This document shows, one piece after another, positions 1 to 12,900 of a stretch of 64,000 bases of DNA. Below the pieces are notes generated by a model, which was given only the letters and a program-made list of their open reading frames with translations, did no database searches and was not told the origin of the DNA. The stretch covers positions 14,313,982 through 14,377,981 of the forward strand of contig CM072168.1 of NCBI GenBank assembly GCA_036850595.1. Direction: 5' to 3'. The first letter of the stretch is position 1; the number at the start of each line of letters is the position of its first letter. The position numbers and the translations under genes were made by a program. This stretch comes from Rhyacichthys aspro (Eukaryota > Chordata > Actinopteri > Gobiiformes > Rhyacichthyidae).

Positions 1-1145
1 ACGTAACCACTTTATAGGCAGAGCAAGCCAGAAGACACTTACTAGTAAAGGAATTTCTTATAGTTTTATTGTCTTTTTCTCTCTAGAGGGTTTCCCTTTG
101 CAGCCAGATAAAGAATAGAAAAAAAAGACTTTCTGTAATCTGGACTGTGGTTTCGTTGTTAGAATAGTGGAACCTATTAAGTTTGCTATAAATCTCCTCC
201 ACTTCTCAACAAACAAACCGCTTTTGAGCCACCAGCATCAATAATACATGCACCCACAATGCATCTCGAGGAGCGCTAATGAAAAATCACTCAAATATTC
301 CAACGGGGATGGAGACTATGAGCAATGGCCTACTCAATCATCAGTCTATTGTCTTATTGTCTATAATGGTGTTTTTGGTTTTTAATCCTGGCTTTGTTTG
401 GGTGTACTTTAATTACCTTCATTGAGGCCTGTTTGTTTCACAGTTTTCCTGTACAATGTAATGAATTAACACAGATGTTTACTGTAAAGAACAACTATGG
501 GTACAAGTAGAGACATGGTTTTCCAGTTTGACTGGTAGATGAGATCATAACCAGTCAGACTGTGTGTGTGTGTGCTGCCTGCAGAACGGATTGGATCATA
601 TCTTATGTGACCTTTTATAGCACAACACCCCCATTTATCTCCTATAGATACAAACGTGTGTTTTGGCCATGCATCCTTGTCAGCTGTTAAACGTGAGATG
701 GGTGTCACAAACAGATTAGAGTTCCACCCACGGTGCCTGTACGTGCTTAATTCCTACAGCTGCTTGTCATGTGCAAAATGCAAATTTTACGTCTGCAGTG
801 TTGTTTACAAGCAGTCGGATGAATGCAGATGGAAAAGGCTGGTGCAAAATGGTGTCCTCTCTCTCCCTGGTATATTTTGTCTTAGAGGAAGTGCAAACTG
901 TGGGTCTGTGATGAATGAACACAAGCTTAAGACCTTCATTAACAAGACAAAACTCAAGAGGTTCTGGCTTTATTTCTTTGACAATATACCACAGCTAGTT
1001 TAGACAGATTGGGGACTATGTTTCAGTAGCAGGAAAATCAATGTGCTTTCCTTTAATTAGGTTGGCAAATGTGTGGTAAGAGCTACCAAGAGGAGTTTTC
1101 AGTATTTAAAAACAAAACAAAACAGTAAAACTCTGTCTGAAATAC
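1..1145. other. Noncoding AT-rich DNA, no gene
   Basis: No gene is recognised. Open frames of 80 codons (minus strand, 466-708) and 115 codons (plus strand, 656-1003) overlap on opposite strands and have no recognisable domain. A short GT run lies at 561-574. Nothing else stands out. Confidence 0.7.
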
Positions 1146-1167
1146 AAAAAAAAAAAAAAAAAAAAAA
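1146..1167. repeat. Poly(A) tract, about 22 A
   Basis: An uninterrupted run of about 22 adenines is visible, followed shortly by a T-rich run. No SINE or LINE body is recognisable upstream, so it is annotated as a simple homopolymer rather than a retroposon tail. Confidence 0.9.
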
Positions 1168-4100
1168 TCAGTGTTTTTTTTCCAAATGGATAAACATTCA
1201 ATCAGATTGGGCAGAAATCTAAGGGTAAAATGTATATAGAAATGTATAATGGCAATAATAATTCAGCTGTGCCACCTGTTCTTTTTCTCTTGATTTTTGC
1301 ATTCTTCTGTGACTCTTAAGTACAGTTGGAGTTATTTGGACTCAGGTGAGCTGTGTTTGTTGTTTTTGATGGACAGGAGTGAGGTTTAGACACTCTTGAT
1401 CATGTGGCCTCAGCTTATATTCTGTTGTCTATAGTTTCAGACACTTCTGTTTTGCTTTCTTCCTGTTATGAAGCATTTTGTTGCAGCAAACTAATTCACT
1501 GTGAATGCTGCATATTCATCTTTATTTATTTAGTTTATTGTTTTTCCACACATGATGGATATTAAATCCTTGACCACTGTCGACTTATGCCAGTATTCCT
1601 CACACATTGACACGCACAACATCACAATCTCCCACAGACTTACCCACGCACACACTGTCTTTATTCAGGCCTTTTGCTCTCAAATGAATGGAGAACCACT
1701 GAGATGCAAGCCTCAATTGTGCTTTAAACATTGTAGACTTAGGGAGTTTGAACGCGTCTCATCTGTCAGTTTGTGACACTTTTGATCCCCTTTGTCGCTG
1801 CTAAGTGCTGGTCCTTGTATTAGAAGACGCTCTGTCCCCCCGTCTTCCTGCGGGCAGCGGGAAGTTGTCACGCTTCCACCCTTTTGACAAGCACATTTTG
1901 AGGGCTTCAGAATGTGATGACAGAGGGCCTGAGAAACATGTGCATATATTGTCGTGTGTGTGGATGCACGGTTGGATAGTGGTTGACTGACAGACTAACT
2001 CAGCTCCAGGGACGGTCTCTGTGTGCTCTAGTGTCTGCTTGTTTCTCTTCCTCCACCCACATTCTGCCATCATCTGTGGCTTTGTAAGCCTCCATAATGT
2101 GGGAGCATTAAAATGACAATGGAAATTATGGCTAATCTTTGTTAAGACACACTCATTACTGCCACATTTTAGTACGAGAGTCCAATGATAAGAATTGGTC
2201 TGCCAGGCTTTTCTCTCGCTGCAGCGACAACCTGACATATTGGAGTGATGTGTTTTATTCTCATTTTTATGTGTTATTTTTTTTCCAAACCCGCACACAG
2301 TTAATAACAGTGGCGAACATATGAAAGGATGATAATAGGCTGACAACTTTGCTATGAAAGACTAGCTCCACCTTCAAAAGAGCTTTTCATGCAGTTCTGC
2401 ATGTGGGTGTGTGTTGAAGGGATGAATTCTCGCAACTCTCTCCCTCTCTATGTCTCGTTCCTCTTTTAGTAATCCCCTCTAAAATATTCATAGCTAATCT
2501 GCATTTACAATGTAATTACAGACGGGGCTTTGAGTGATATCGGATATGGCCGGCGGAACACGCACTACAAGCAAATTCTTGATTTTTTGATGTGCGTCTC
2601 TGAACAAATATGCAACAGGTTGCAGATTTGTTGGACTGTGAGATTCAAAGTATTTGAGCCATGAAGAGAAACATATAGACAAACTTTATAACTGAAATGG
2701 ACTGATGTGGCAAAGCAATATAAAGTGTATACTGTAGTCTACAATAAAAAATGACATTATTATATGACATTATCAATTTGTGTAATCTTGCAATACTGAC
2801 ATATTGTTACGATGGTGCCTGTTGCGTGGCAGCTTTTTCAAGCAGCTCCAGCTCAGCAGCAGCTTTTGAGTTCTCCTTTATTTAATTTACCTCCTCTTCT
2901 TTTGACTCGGAAACCAAAAAGATTTTAGATGATATAGACCTTTTTTACATTCATGTTAATCACAGCATTTAAAAACAGTCGAGTATGGAGTTCATTGGTG
3001 CATTAGGCAACACAATGGGGAGTTCAAGGGCAGACATGACATTCCCCAGATGCTGAGAGGGAGTAAAGAGAATGAAACAGGTATAAAACAGTAATTCAGT
3101 AATCTTGGAATTAAATTACATGTGTTTATCTTGCTATTCATAAATATCTGACTAACAGTGCAAGTGTAACATTGCTTCTGGTTCCCAACAAGTGCTGATG
3201 GTTACAAGAGAGAAACATATTCAATTATTTATGCATTGTTCTAATTATATTGTACTTTTCTTTTCAATTTTTCAACACATTTCCCTGCTGTCTATCTCAC
3301 TACTGTCTACAACGATTATCCTCACTCATTTTTTTGTCTCTCCGTTTGCCACTATGGGCATCGCTGGCCTTCGCACAATGCTAGGAGAGCCACACACCCT
3401 GTTTGCCATTCTTCCAGGTCGATTTTTCACTTGTGTAAGAGGAGGACGGGGCGGTGTCCTTTTAAATGAAGCACTTGGCGTTTGTGACCTGTAATAAATG
3501 AGTATGCAGTCAGTCATGGCAGCTGTAAGGAGACATCAGGGAGCACAGGAGAGAGAGGATAAGAAGAAAAGGGAGATATTCTGACTTCACTGGGAAATAG
3601 TTTATCTATGCAAGGATGACAAATGGCTGCACCAAACAGCCCATTGTTTCAGCAAGAAATCAAAGTAATATGTTTGTGAAATGGTAAAGAAGATGCACAT
3701 TATTAAAATAATAAAAAAAACTGGGTTAACTAACCTGCTTTGGGAGTTTACATAGGTTTATTGATTTAGCCCCTAAACAGTATATACACAGCCTGGAAAG
3801 TACAGCCATCTCATTGCTCGGGGAGGTAATAATTAAGTCATTACTATTGATCAATGGATTTTTCAGCCTCTTTGTTGGAGATGTTACTGCTCCTTTAAGA
3901 TCAGTCGTAAGATCATAGGATTTTTATTGCATCGAATCTGAGCTGTAGAATCTTCTGAACAACCCGTAGCATAAGTCTGTATTTTTTTATTGAATTCCAG
4001 TGCAGCTGACAGAAATTAATATCTTTGTATGGAACAGGTTTAAAGGCATACATTGCAAGGGGCTTTCATATTACCTTTAGACCTAACGGTAAGCTTTAGT

Positions 4101-4440
4101 TCAAAGGAAATGAAATGTTTTAGTGTGACTGGTGCCGTCGGTAGCAGCAGTCACCTTGCAGCAAAGTAGAAATAGCGCAGCTCCCCTTTCCTGGATGTGA
4201 AGGTACATAAAGCACAGGATGAGAGGAACTGGAAAAGGCAATTGACCTTGGCTGCTTTTGGGGGCCTAGCTATAGCTCTCCAGATCCTAATAGATGGTCT
4301 GGTTGTGCAGCTGGAAGGAGGAAAGCTGAGTTTGACATTTAGTATTCAACATGCAAAAATACGTTTGTTATATAGCTGGAACACATTCATTTAATAAAAT
4401 CTTGAAATCTTTCGAGTAAATGATACAATAGCGATCCATA
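1168..4440. other. Noncoding DNA, no gene
   Basis: This holds the longest open frame of the window, 181 codons on the minus strand (1801-2346). It has no recognisable domain, many Cys and His residues scattered without spacing, and competing open frames on the other strand, so it is treated as a chance frame. A purine-rich patch lies near 3530-3575. Otherwise the sequence looks single-copy and AT-rich. Confidence 0.65.
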
Positions 4441-5160
4441 CCATATTTTCTCATACCCCTCCCACTATGCTATCATGTAGGATGAAAAGAAGGATGCGTC
4501 ACCCAGGTCCAAAGTCAGCCCTGCCATTTCGTCCTGCTGCGCTAGACTGTTTACCTGAGACAGGGGTGCTTTATCTCAGCCAGTCACTGAAGCACATACA
4601 AACACACACACGGGGGGTGCACAAAGCGTATCATGCTGCTTCCGAACCCCCCGCCTTTGTTCCAAAAGCTCCCTCCCACAGAGAGACATTATCCCCCGAT
4701 GGCAAGGTGAACAGGGTGCTGATGTAAGATTATTTGTAGCAAGCAGAGTGAGACAGAGAGAAATTCTCCTAATTTTAGCAGGAGAAGGGCAGCCAGGCGG
4801 GCTTCCACCGGGGAGAGGTGTCTTTCTGCAGGGATGGGACATGGGTTAGTGTCTCGGGAGTCTTGGTTAAAGTGGTGGCTATCACAGGAGCTCGACGGAC
4901 AATTAATCAGGAGGAGCCCAGGGGTAGCAGGGCTCTGACAGGGACACTTCATTCTGTGCAGGACACACACACACACACACCTGCAGATACAGTCACAGTA
5001 AGCTTCTTCTTCCGCCTTTCTTTTTGGCCCATGCTTTCCACTTGTCCCTCCTCAAATATGTCTGACAGCTGACTCCTAAAGTCTACATTTCTCTCAGAAG
5101 GAGACAAAAAGGTTAGGAGAGAACACAACAAGGTGATAAGAGTACAACTGGTGGCTATAC
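4441..5160. other. Somewhat GC-richer noncoding stretch
   Basis: Base composition is visibly richer in G and C than the flanks. Several short open frames overlap on both strands (plus 4467-4727 and 4818-5072; minus 4576-4842 and 4689-4976), which is what relief from AT-rich stop codons produces and not evidence of coding. There is no CpG-island-like density of CG dinucleotides. Confidence 0.5.
4963..4980. repeat. (AC)9 microsatellite
   Basis: Nine consecutive AC units are visible, flanked by unique sequence. Confidence 0.9.
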
Positions 5161-5170
5161 TTCACCCCAA

Positions 5171-5184
5171 GCGCCCCCTTCTAT
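5171..5184 (-). promoter_or_regulatory. Candidate CTCF-like core motif
   Basis: The plus strand reads GCGCCCCCTTCTAT. Read on the minus strand (ATAGAAGGGGGCGC), it matches about 11 of 14 positions of the vertebrate CTCF core as I remember it, including the invariant GGGGGCGC side. The first two positions and one inner position differ. CTCF sites delimit chromatin loops, but one motif match cannot show occupancy. Confidence 0.3.
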
Positions 5185-7034
5185 CTGCCGTCACCTCCAT
5201 TTCTGCCTCCGTCTCCCCTTGGTGGGTGCTGAGTGATTGATGGATTTAGGTTTGACATGGCCTGGTTCACCCGAGGGTGTTAGCAAGGACACTGGTGAGA
5301 TTTAGCCAGATGCTCGGAAGTAAGGCAGAAACAGGAAAGCAAAAGAAGGCCCTGCGTTAGTCAAATATCATACTATGTGTACATGAAAACCATCTGTAGA
5401 AGAGCGATTATGCAAACTCTCATAAGCACAGGGCTGTCAGCACCTTTTCTAGTAGAGTTTTGAGACATTAAAGGCTTTGCCAGTGGTTTATGTCTCCACT
5501 GTTTGATTGATGACTTTGAACACTGACAATGGCCTTGGACTGGATGCTTATGATGATACATGCCAAAAACCACCACATCGGTCTCTTTTGGTCTCTGATC
5601 TGACGTCAAAAGGTCAAAAGGAAAAGCTCTGTGTATTGTGACGCGGCCTAGAAGCTATGTGAGATCCTTGATAAAAAAAAAAAAAAAGGCTAGATGATGT
5701 CTTAAGCTCTTGTTTTTTCACGGCTCATCCCTATTGCAATATGCTACTGGATGATTTGTTGCTTTCCAATACATGAAAAAACACCTACTTTCCCTTTAGT
5801 GACTGATTAGATTAGGAACATAACAGCCATTGTTTCTTCCATGTTCTCAAGTCAACTGGCTGAGTGTGCGAACAGTTGCGAGCTCATGGGGAGACTTGAG
5901 TTCACACTCATCACAGGCCTGTACATGGGGGCCGTGCTTGTGCACAGCACAAACACATCGTCACAGACCCAAACTGTTATGTGTGCTCTTATCAAACCCA
6001 AGGACCTGTTTTTATGTTTTAGAAACCTACCCATTAGTTGACAGTGAAGCTTTGCCAGTGTTGCTGGGGTGACCAAGCTTCTACTTAAACAGTGCACCTG
6101 TTCACTTTTTTCCATTACATCACTTTCTAGCCTTTCAGCATTGTACTCCATGTCACATAGATGAAAGTGATTTTAGTGATAAATAGAATTAAGTCTGTAA
6201 ATACAAAGACAATACATCTGACAAAATTGTAACATTAAACCATATAAGAGGAGGGTAACTATTTCTCTTCAATCTTTATCTTCAAGTACTGAGATAAACT
6301 CCCTTTAGATGCTCCTCTATAGATGATGAATTATATATTTCATCCCCATGTCCCGTGTGTATATTTACACATATTCATGCGTATATGCGTGTAGCAGTGA
6401 AGTATAATTTAGAGGAGTCTGTGTGCGGGAGTCCTTGCAGTAAGCAAACACCCATTTGAAGAGTAGCCAAGTTGAAGGGGAACAAGGCGTGCAGTGTGTC
6501 CCTACTCCGAGGGCTTTGTCCTGGAGAGGGTTGGCCTTGTAGCTCTCAGCCTCACGTGACCCGCCTGGAGATGAGGGCAACGCTCAGGTCATTAACATGG
6601 ACTGCACAAGAAACAGCACTCATCCCCATTAAACTAGTCAAACCTCCATAACTACATCTGTATCAACAGGTAGACATGAGGATATTGCCAAGCACACACA
6701 ATATATTTATTTAAGTATGTTTCAGGCCCTGATCCTGATATTTTTTTTTTGTTTACATTGATACTATCATCAGAGTCGTACTACGTTTACATCATCTTAT
6801 ATGTTGAAAAGCATGTTAAAAGCATCCAGAATACAAAAATTAAAATAACTTTCTCCAACACAAAAATTGGCAGGTCGTCCAAAACCAGGAAATAATCTCT
6901 CCAACGCAATGTCATGAAAGTTCAGAAGTACCACAGTGCCACCAAGTACCACAAGGAGGGTGGCTGTTTGTAACTGTCCACGTTTAAAGCAAATTCTTAA
7001 CATTTATTAATAATAAAATGGTACAATAGACTGA
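5185..7034. other. Noncoding DNA, no gene
   Basis: No gene is recognised. A run of about 15 A lies at 5673-5687. Open frames of 80 and 66 codons (plus strand) and 99 codons (minus strand) overlap at 5830-6151 with no family resemblance. Confidence 0.65.
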
Positions 7035-7062
7035 AATAATAATAATAATAATAATAATAATA
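7035..7062. repeat. (AAT)n trinucleotide microsatellite
   Basis: About nine consecutive AAT/ATA units are visible, ending in an AAG interruption. Confidence 0.9.
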
Positions 7063-7699
7063 AGAAAATGACTTCATTCTCTCCATATGGTCTCAGTTTG
7101 TTCAAAGATAATATGTTAGGCAGTTTTATCCTCTTGCTGCTGTGATTATCTTCTGATCTCTGTGTCGGCATGGTGATGTCTATATTGTGTATGTGTCACC
7201 CGGCTGTCTATGTTCTGTGTTTGGCTATCTGAGCAGTAAACACAAGAGAGGTGGCAGCAGGTATTTTGTGTTGTGCCTCTCAGCAGAGTCTATACCACAC
7301 CTTTGCTTTCCTGTCCATCTTGGCAGCAATGCAGAGTCAATAGGATGAATAAAACATACCTGAATCAGAGCCCTCCACCCTGGCAAATGTCAAGCTGTCA
7401 GTATTGTTTAATGGGAAGACATAAGGGAGGTCCCAAGGGTCAGTTTAGCACACTGCTCTTAAGGAAGTCATTGCAATTTGTTGATTTGTATGAATTTTTG
7501 ATCTATGCTCTATGCTTGCAGTGAGTAATAATTGGAAAAACATTTATTAAGTGCAACTGAGTTTTACTTAAGCTACACAGACAGGACACATTTTTTACAG
7601 GATGTAGGTAAAACAAAATGGATTGCACTCATTATATGTCTTTTATACAACCGGTCGTCCGTGGAACACTACCATTTAACACACATTACTACACACACT

Positions 7700-7920
7700 G
7701 CAGCCATTTGAGTCTGCTCTGGTGGAGGTAGCTAACCCTACAGCTAATTATCTTTAAATTAGGGATGAGGTCTAGGTTTAATTAGGCTTAGCCATGAGGA
7801 GGGCTGAAGCTTAACACTAACTCCAGCAACTTCAGCTGCCAAACCTCATCAGCCTAATGGAGACTCAAATGCAGAGGGCCCTCGGCGGCCTGACAGGCTA
7901 GCCCTGCTTCCTGCCATATA
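7700..7920. promoter_or_regulatory. Candidate conserved noncoding element with homeodomain motifs
   Basis: This block differs from its flanks: it is more GC-balanced, has little simple sequence, and carries several homeodomain-type cores, namely CTAATTA at 7744-7750, TTTAATTAGG at 7777-7786 and CCTAATGG at 7853-7860. That texture is typical of vertebrate developmental enhancers. No alignment was possible, so the call rests on motif density alone, and TAAT cores are common in AT-rich DNA. Confidence 0.3.
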
Positions 7921-9284
7921 TACACACTTCCACGCTACAGAAAATTAAGGCACAGCTGTTAAAGTAAAAGGTGTCTGAGCATGAGCAGGGAAGTCCCACT
8001 TTTTATTTGCATTTTTAACATAATCACTGTTGGGAAATCTTTAACTTCAACTTCTCTGTGGGTTTATTGATGTTATATTTCAGTGTGTTTTGAAAAGCTT
8101 TAAATTGTTGCTTTTTTGTATTATTCATTTTGTTTAAAAGGTGTTAATCTCATATTATTTCTCAGTTATAAAATTATTGGTAAGACTTTTTCAATTCATA
8201 GCCTTGCCCTAATCACTTGCCAATAATTACTGCATATTATGTGCTTTGAAGTGACTGTCTCATTTCAGAATGTCTAGTGAAAATTTGAAGATGCTGATAT
8301 GAGGATGGTGATTTTTTTTCCTCCAAAAAAATTAAAATGGATTTTCCTCAGTCTTCACCCACTTTGTATCTTTCATTATTGAGTAATTTGGAAATATGAA
8401 GAGGTTTACTGGGTCTTTGTAGACATCTGGTGTTTGGTAGACTGCCCGCCTTCTGCAAAATTCCAATTCCAGCCCTGGTCTCACTCTTCCATGCCGGTGC
8501 TTGTTTCTTACCTTTACTGCCCAGACTCCCTTCTGCTTGCATAACTGTAAACCATTGTTTTGAATAAATCAGTGTTTTTAGCTAAAAGTCACTGTATGCT
8601 TTGTATCTTGCGTAGTATTCACGCCTCACATTCATAAACAAGGCATGAACACTAAACATATGTACAGGTTTCACATGACTTGGCTCAGGACCTCACATTG
8701 GCAGCCAAGAGGGGACGTCTGAAACACGGATTGTCATACCTCTTCCTTTTCCCTCCCACCATCTGCCCTTGCAATTCACCACTGACCTAACTGGAACAAG
8801 CATCTTCACAGGCTCTTGGTCACGAGGTGGATGAGAGTAGTACCCTCTGACCTCAGGAGACAGAGAGCACTGGGATCAGACTAATGTGACCGAGGACATG
8901 AGGAAAGAGTTGTCCTCTGCAAATAAGTCATAATGTGTAAATTACTGGTACAGGATGTTGTATTAACCCCAGACACAAAGCCACACACATTTAATTCAAA
9001 AGAAGGTGGTACATTTGGAAATGCAATAAAATTTGCAGAACGCTGTCATGCTTTTGAATCAATTTATTAATTTAACCCTGAACAAAAGATGTTTCCAGTC
9101 CATTATTGCCACAGTGGCCCTCGCTACAGTCCTCCTCCCTCTGTTTACCTGTCTTTATAGTTCACAGGCAGACAGGCAGGGAATGGATAAATAAAGACAG
9201 AGCAGAAATTGGCAGAGGGAGTGTTTGTTGTGGGGCATGTTGGCCGCCTCCGTGCTCAGACAGCTTCTCTGTCTCCCAGGATTG
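7921..9284. other. Noncoding DNA, no gene
   Basis: AT-rich, single-copy-looking sequence. No repeat family or coding exon is recognised. Confidence 0.65.
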
Positions 9285-9425
9285 AGTGACAGAACAGGGC
9301 AGTGGAGCTGGCAGGACGCTAATGGGTGCGATGCTAATGAGCTCAGGGCCAATAAACAAGCTCTTCTCTGCCTGGCGTCACCTCTGATCTCCCCCTTGTG
9401 TTTGTTTAACATCTTCCAGGTGAGG
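9285..9425. promoter_or_regulatory. Candidate conserved noncoding element
   Basis: A compact block with GCTAATGG (9318-9325), GCTAATGAGCTC (9333-9344) and GGCCAATAAACA (9347-9358, a CCAAT core followed by a forkhead-like TAAACA). Open frames on both strands here have no family resemblance. The enhancer call is inferred from motif clustering only. Confidence 0.3.
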
Positions 9426-9819
9426 AGAGGGGAATTCAGTTGTGCTGTCATAAATTATTATCACAGCCTGATTTTTTTTTAACAATACACACAGGCCCTT
9501 TTATATAGTTAGCAATTGTGCTTTTAAAACTTGCACAATACCATTATAGCTCAAGCTGGAAAACCTTTAACTTCTTGTGCATCAGAATTTTTTGTGCAAT
9601 GCAACAAACATTTAACTTTTTAGATTTTTTTGGCATCAAGACATTAGTATGACTATCAGAAAAGATTGAAATATGTTATGAGCATCTTTTTTGGAAATAA
9701 AAAAATCTATAGAAGTTGGATTTATAATATGTAATGACTTTACTAACATGAAACAATTTTTTTCTGGTGCCTAAACATACATTTAACAAACGTACATCAT
9801 TTAAAACTCCTAAAAAAGA

Positions 9820-10083
9820 GTGGTGCACGGTGGTCTAACCCCTGGTCCTTTCTATGAGGAGTCTGTGTATCCTTCCCATGTTACCGTGGGCTTTCTCTGG
9901 GTACTCTGGCTTCCCTCTCCTGAACTGGTCAATTTAAATTGCCTCTAGTGGATGAATGTCAGAGTGAGTGGTTATCTGTCAATGTCTGTCTGTGAGTGTC
10001 AAGCCTGCAACTAACAGTACACTGTCCAGAGTATACACCCGCGACCCCTAACAGGACTAAGAAGAAGAAGGTGAATGAATGAG
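9820..10083 (+). mobile_element. V-SINE-type tRNA-derived SINE copy, head internally deleted
   Basis: The body follows the recurrent fish SINE I know: a GGTGCACGGTGGT head fragment, a CCTTTCTATGAGGAGTCTG body start, the GGTACTCTGGCTTCC stretch, an AAATTGCCTCTAGTG segment, a GAGTGAGTGGTTATCTGTCA segment, a GTCCAGAGTATACACCCGCG tail and a final GAATGAATGAG. Most of the tRNA-like head, including box B, is missing, because the sequence jumps from the head start to the body. It is clearly related to the copies at 29.6-30.1 kb and 32.8 kb. No clean target-site duplication was found. The V-SINE (DANA/mermaid/AFC-like) name is from memory. Confidence 0.8.
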
Positions 10084-11859
10084 CCCTTAAAGAGCAATGA
10101 GACATGCATTTGAACAGCATTTTTCTTCAAATTTCCTCTTAAAAAGGATATTTGATATGTGATATTTAACCAGAGAAAATAACTGCCTAAATAATTGCCT
10201 TCAAAATAACTAGTTTAACTGACCTCCTTATGCTTATAGCCACTTTCCTGTGCTCTTCCCCCTTTGGTCTCTTTAACAACCGGTGATGTCCCCTCTTTGG
10301 CACCCTGGAGAAATGTCAGTGGGGCCCGCGTGCCGTCCATCAAACTGGCATCTCTGACAGAGCGCTCGGCTAAAAGGCCATGCTCCGACTGGCATGGGAT
10401 CCCCTGGCTGTGTGGTGTCAGCCCACTGTTTCTCTCCTATCTCTGTTACAGTCTGAAGATAGAGAGTGACTTGCAAACTTCTCCAACAATACTACAATCC
10501 CAGAAAGAAAAATCAAAAAAACAAAATGCACAGATTTGAAGAAGAAGAATTTCAAAAGGTTGTGTTTTGTACAACAGGAATTTACTGACATTTACTCAAC
10601 TTGACTCAGTGAATTTCCATGAATTGTAGAGACATTAATGAAGCCCCTCTGCTAAAGAAGAATAGTGTGCATGGTTGCTGACTATCGATGCTGTGATGAA
10701 GTGCAGTGACAGATGCAACGAAAAGACTATTAATTGCTCATCTTGCTTCATGTCGAGCCTCTATCTAATCACTCTTGAGTATGATAGGAATGAAAAGTGG
10801 CTATATACTGTGGGCAAAAGCTTTACTGAGGCCTCAAGTCTTTATCTGCTCTTTTCATTTGTTTTTTTCTTGCCCGTGATTAATATTGATTACTCAGAGA
10901 AACCAATAAAGCATGGTCCCTCAGTGACTGTGAATTCAGGTAAGGGCTACTTGTTTTCTTTAAGATTCACTTGCTTTTAATTAAGTGTGAACAACTTAAT
11001 TTAGTGGAGGTATAAATGTCATGGCAGGTCCTCTAAAAAAGTCTGTATCATGTCCATTACCCAAACACTTCACTATAAACAAAAATACTGGAGATGGCTT
11101 TAGTATGAGTCCTGTTTCTCAGTGTAAGTTTTTTTTAGAGAGAGATGTGTTATATCTATTAGATTAGTGTTGGGTGCTGGATGGGACAAAAAACCTTATA
11201 ATAATAATAGTGCAGTTGGGTATTCATTGAATGTACTAGTCCTGGTAATGTGCCCTGATTAAAATAGTTATTTAATAGCGTTCAATGACATTTATTTCGA
11301 TTTATTTTACATGTTTGAAGAGTGGCATCTGATCAAACTTGAATCCACTTCTTTTTGACTTACAAATGCAGAGATCTTTTTAAACAAAAGGTAGCGGGTA
11401 ACGTTGCTCATTTTGAATGTAATGGGATTTTTGGTAGTTGTTCAATGCGTGATATGGTGGAGCCTTAAAAACTGTGGCCAAAGAGTAAACTTAGCTGGAT
11501 GTGGTCTTCTGATTTTGTTGGTAGATGTTTGCTCATGGCTCTGAGTTAAAATTGCCCATGAGTTAACCTATTTATGCATGTACAAATGTGTTTGTGCCAA
11601 ATGAGGCATCTGTGGTAATCTGTGCAGAAGAAGACCTAACGCCTCTACATCTGTCGGCTGCATGATACAGTGTGTGTTTGCAGGTGCACTGTGGTGAAGG
11701 CTAATAAGTCCAGATGAATCCATTCTCTTTGCATGGCCCACAACAAAACATAACTCCGGCCATTACAGTGAGGGATTGATTGGGTAAAAATTGTCACATT
11801 TTCTTTTGCCTTGTATTGTTTTGCCGTGTGCTGACACACACACATGCAGGGGCACACTT
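10084..11859. other. Noncoding DNA, no gene
   Basis: No gene is recognised. Open frames of up to 101 codons (10675-10980, plus strand) show no domain. A short ATA run lies near 11200. Confidence 0.65.
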
Positions 11860-12070
11860 GAAGGTGGAAGCCAAACGTTTAACTTGAAAGTTGGGCCCCT
11901 AATTAGCAGAATTAGCAGCAGATCAAAGAGGACAATTAAGGGGGATGTTTGTGGTAGCGAGGGCTCATTAACATCACAACACATGGACACAGCCATGAAA
12001 AAGAGAGCCTCATTATGGAGCACCGCTGTGCTTACGCCATACCACATGCAGGCAGAGGGGCTGTCAGGAG
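11860..12070. promoter_or_regulatory. Candidate conserved noncoding element (homeodomain plus TCF/LEF motifs)
   Basis: This block holds the palindromic homeodomain core CTAATTAG (11899-11906) followed by a second AATTAGCAG, a TCF/LEF-type GATCAAAG (11921-11928), and GCTCATTAAC (11963-11972). It has low simple-sequence content and balanced composition. Opposite-strand open frames of 95 and 113 codons overlap here and are taken as chance frames. Function is inferred from the motif cluster only. Confidence 0.35.
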
Positions 12071-12599
12071 AGAGATAGAATAACCAGTTGACACAGACCC
12101 ACATTCACAAAGCTTTGCACTCACACACCTAACTGTGGACATGTGCTTGTATTTCTGTAATACCACCAGAAATGTATCTTTAGCAAACTGTAGAACCCAT
12201 GGTAATAAGTAGCTTTTCAATTATTTCCTCCATTTCTACTAGTGTTACTCTAGTATTAGTGACTTTGGTTGACAGGATGCTGCACATTGTTAACTTTTGC
12301 CACTTGCTTTTTTACTGCTAAAGGTTTTATTGATAAATGTATCCTATTCGCCATGATGGATATGTCCACAGCCATTTTGCTTTTGGTTTACCTCCAAATT
12401 AATGAACAAAATTTACAGATGTGACCTCCATTACTTCTACACTCCTATACTTTAAGATGGACTCTTGTCAAATACCACATTTGACAGATACTAAGAGTTA
12501 TTCCCTCTGATACACATTCACTCACTTACAAACAAACACACTTATATCCAGCTCATAATGTTTGCTGGAACAAAGGAAAACAAAAGCTAGTCCCTGTCT
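12071..12599. other. Noncoding DNA, no gene
   Basis: AT-rich spacer between two regulatory-looking blocks. Nothing further is recognised. Confidence 0.6.
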
Positions 12600-12900
12600 G
12601 CTCTCATCCAATTTCAGCTTAATTAAGAGGGGAATTAACTTTGATCTGCCGCAGTGTAGTTGAAGCTCCGTGGGCCAGCCTGAAGAAGAAAGCCATAACA
12701 TATAAGTATTCTCCAACCTCATTCTCAAAGTCAGGTCCAGATTGTTTTCCATTCATTGCTCACTGTTTGAAGTCAGCACAGATAAGAGCAGGAAGGATTC
12801 TATTAGGACTACCTGAGCGCTGCTCGTTAGCCGTTACTGTTAGATCAACAGTGTCCTGGAAGCGGGCCACCCTGCACCGCTCTCTGCACTAATAACATAA
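12600..12900. promoter_or_regulatory. Candidate conserved noncoding element
   Basis: Contains the perfect 10-bp palindrome CTTAATTAAG (12618-12627), and 11 bases further on a TCF/LEF-type CTTTGATC (12639-12646), in a stretch with more complex sequence than its flanks. Overlapping open frames on opposite strands (plus 12641-12892, minus 12522-12752) have no domain. This resembles the 11.9 kb block in combining homeodomain and TCF/LEF motifs. Inference only. Confidence 0.35.

Noticed and set aside
1801..2346. 181-codon minus-strand open frame, the longest in the window
   Set aside because: No recognisable domain, odd residue mix and competing frames on the other strand. A frame of this length is plausible by chance in 64 kb read in six frames.
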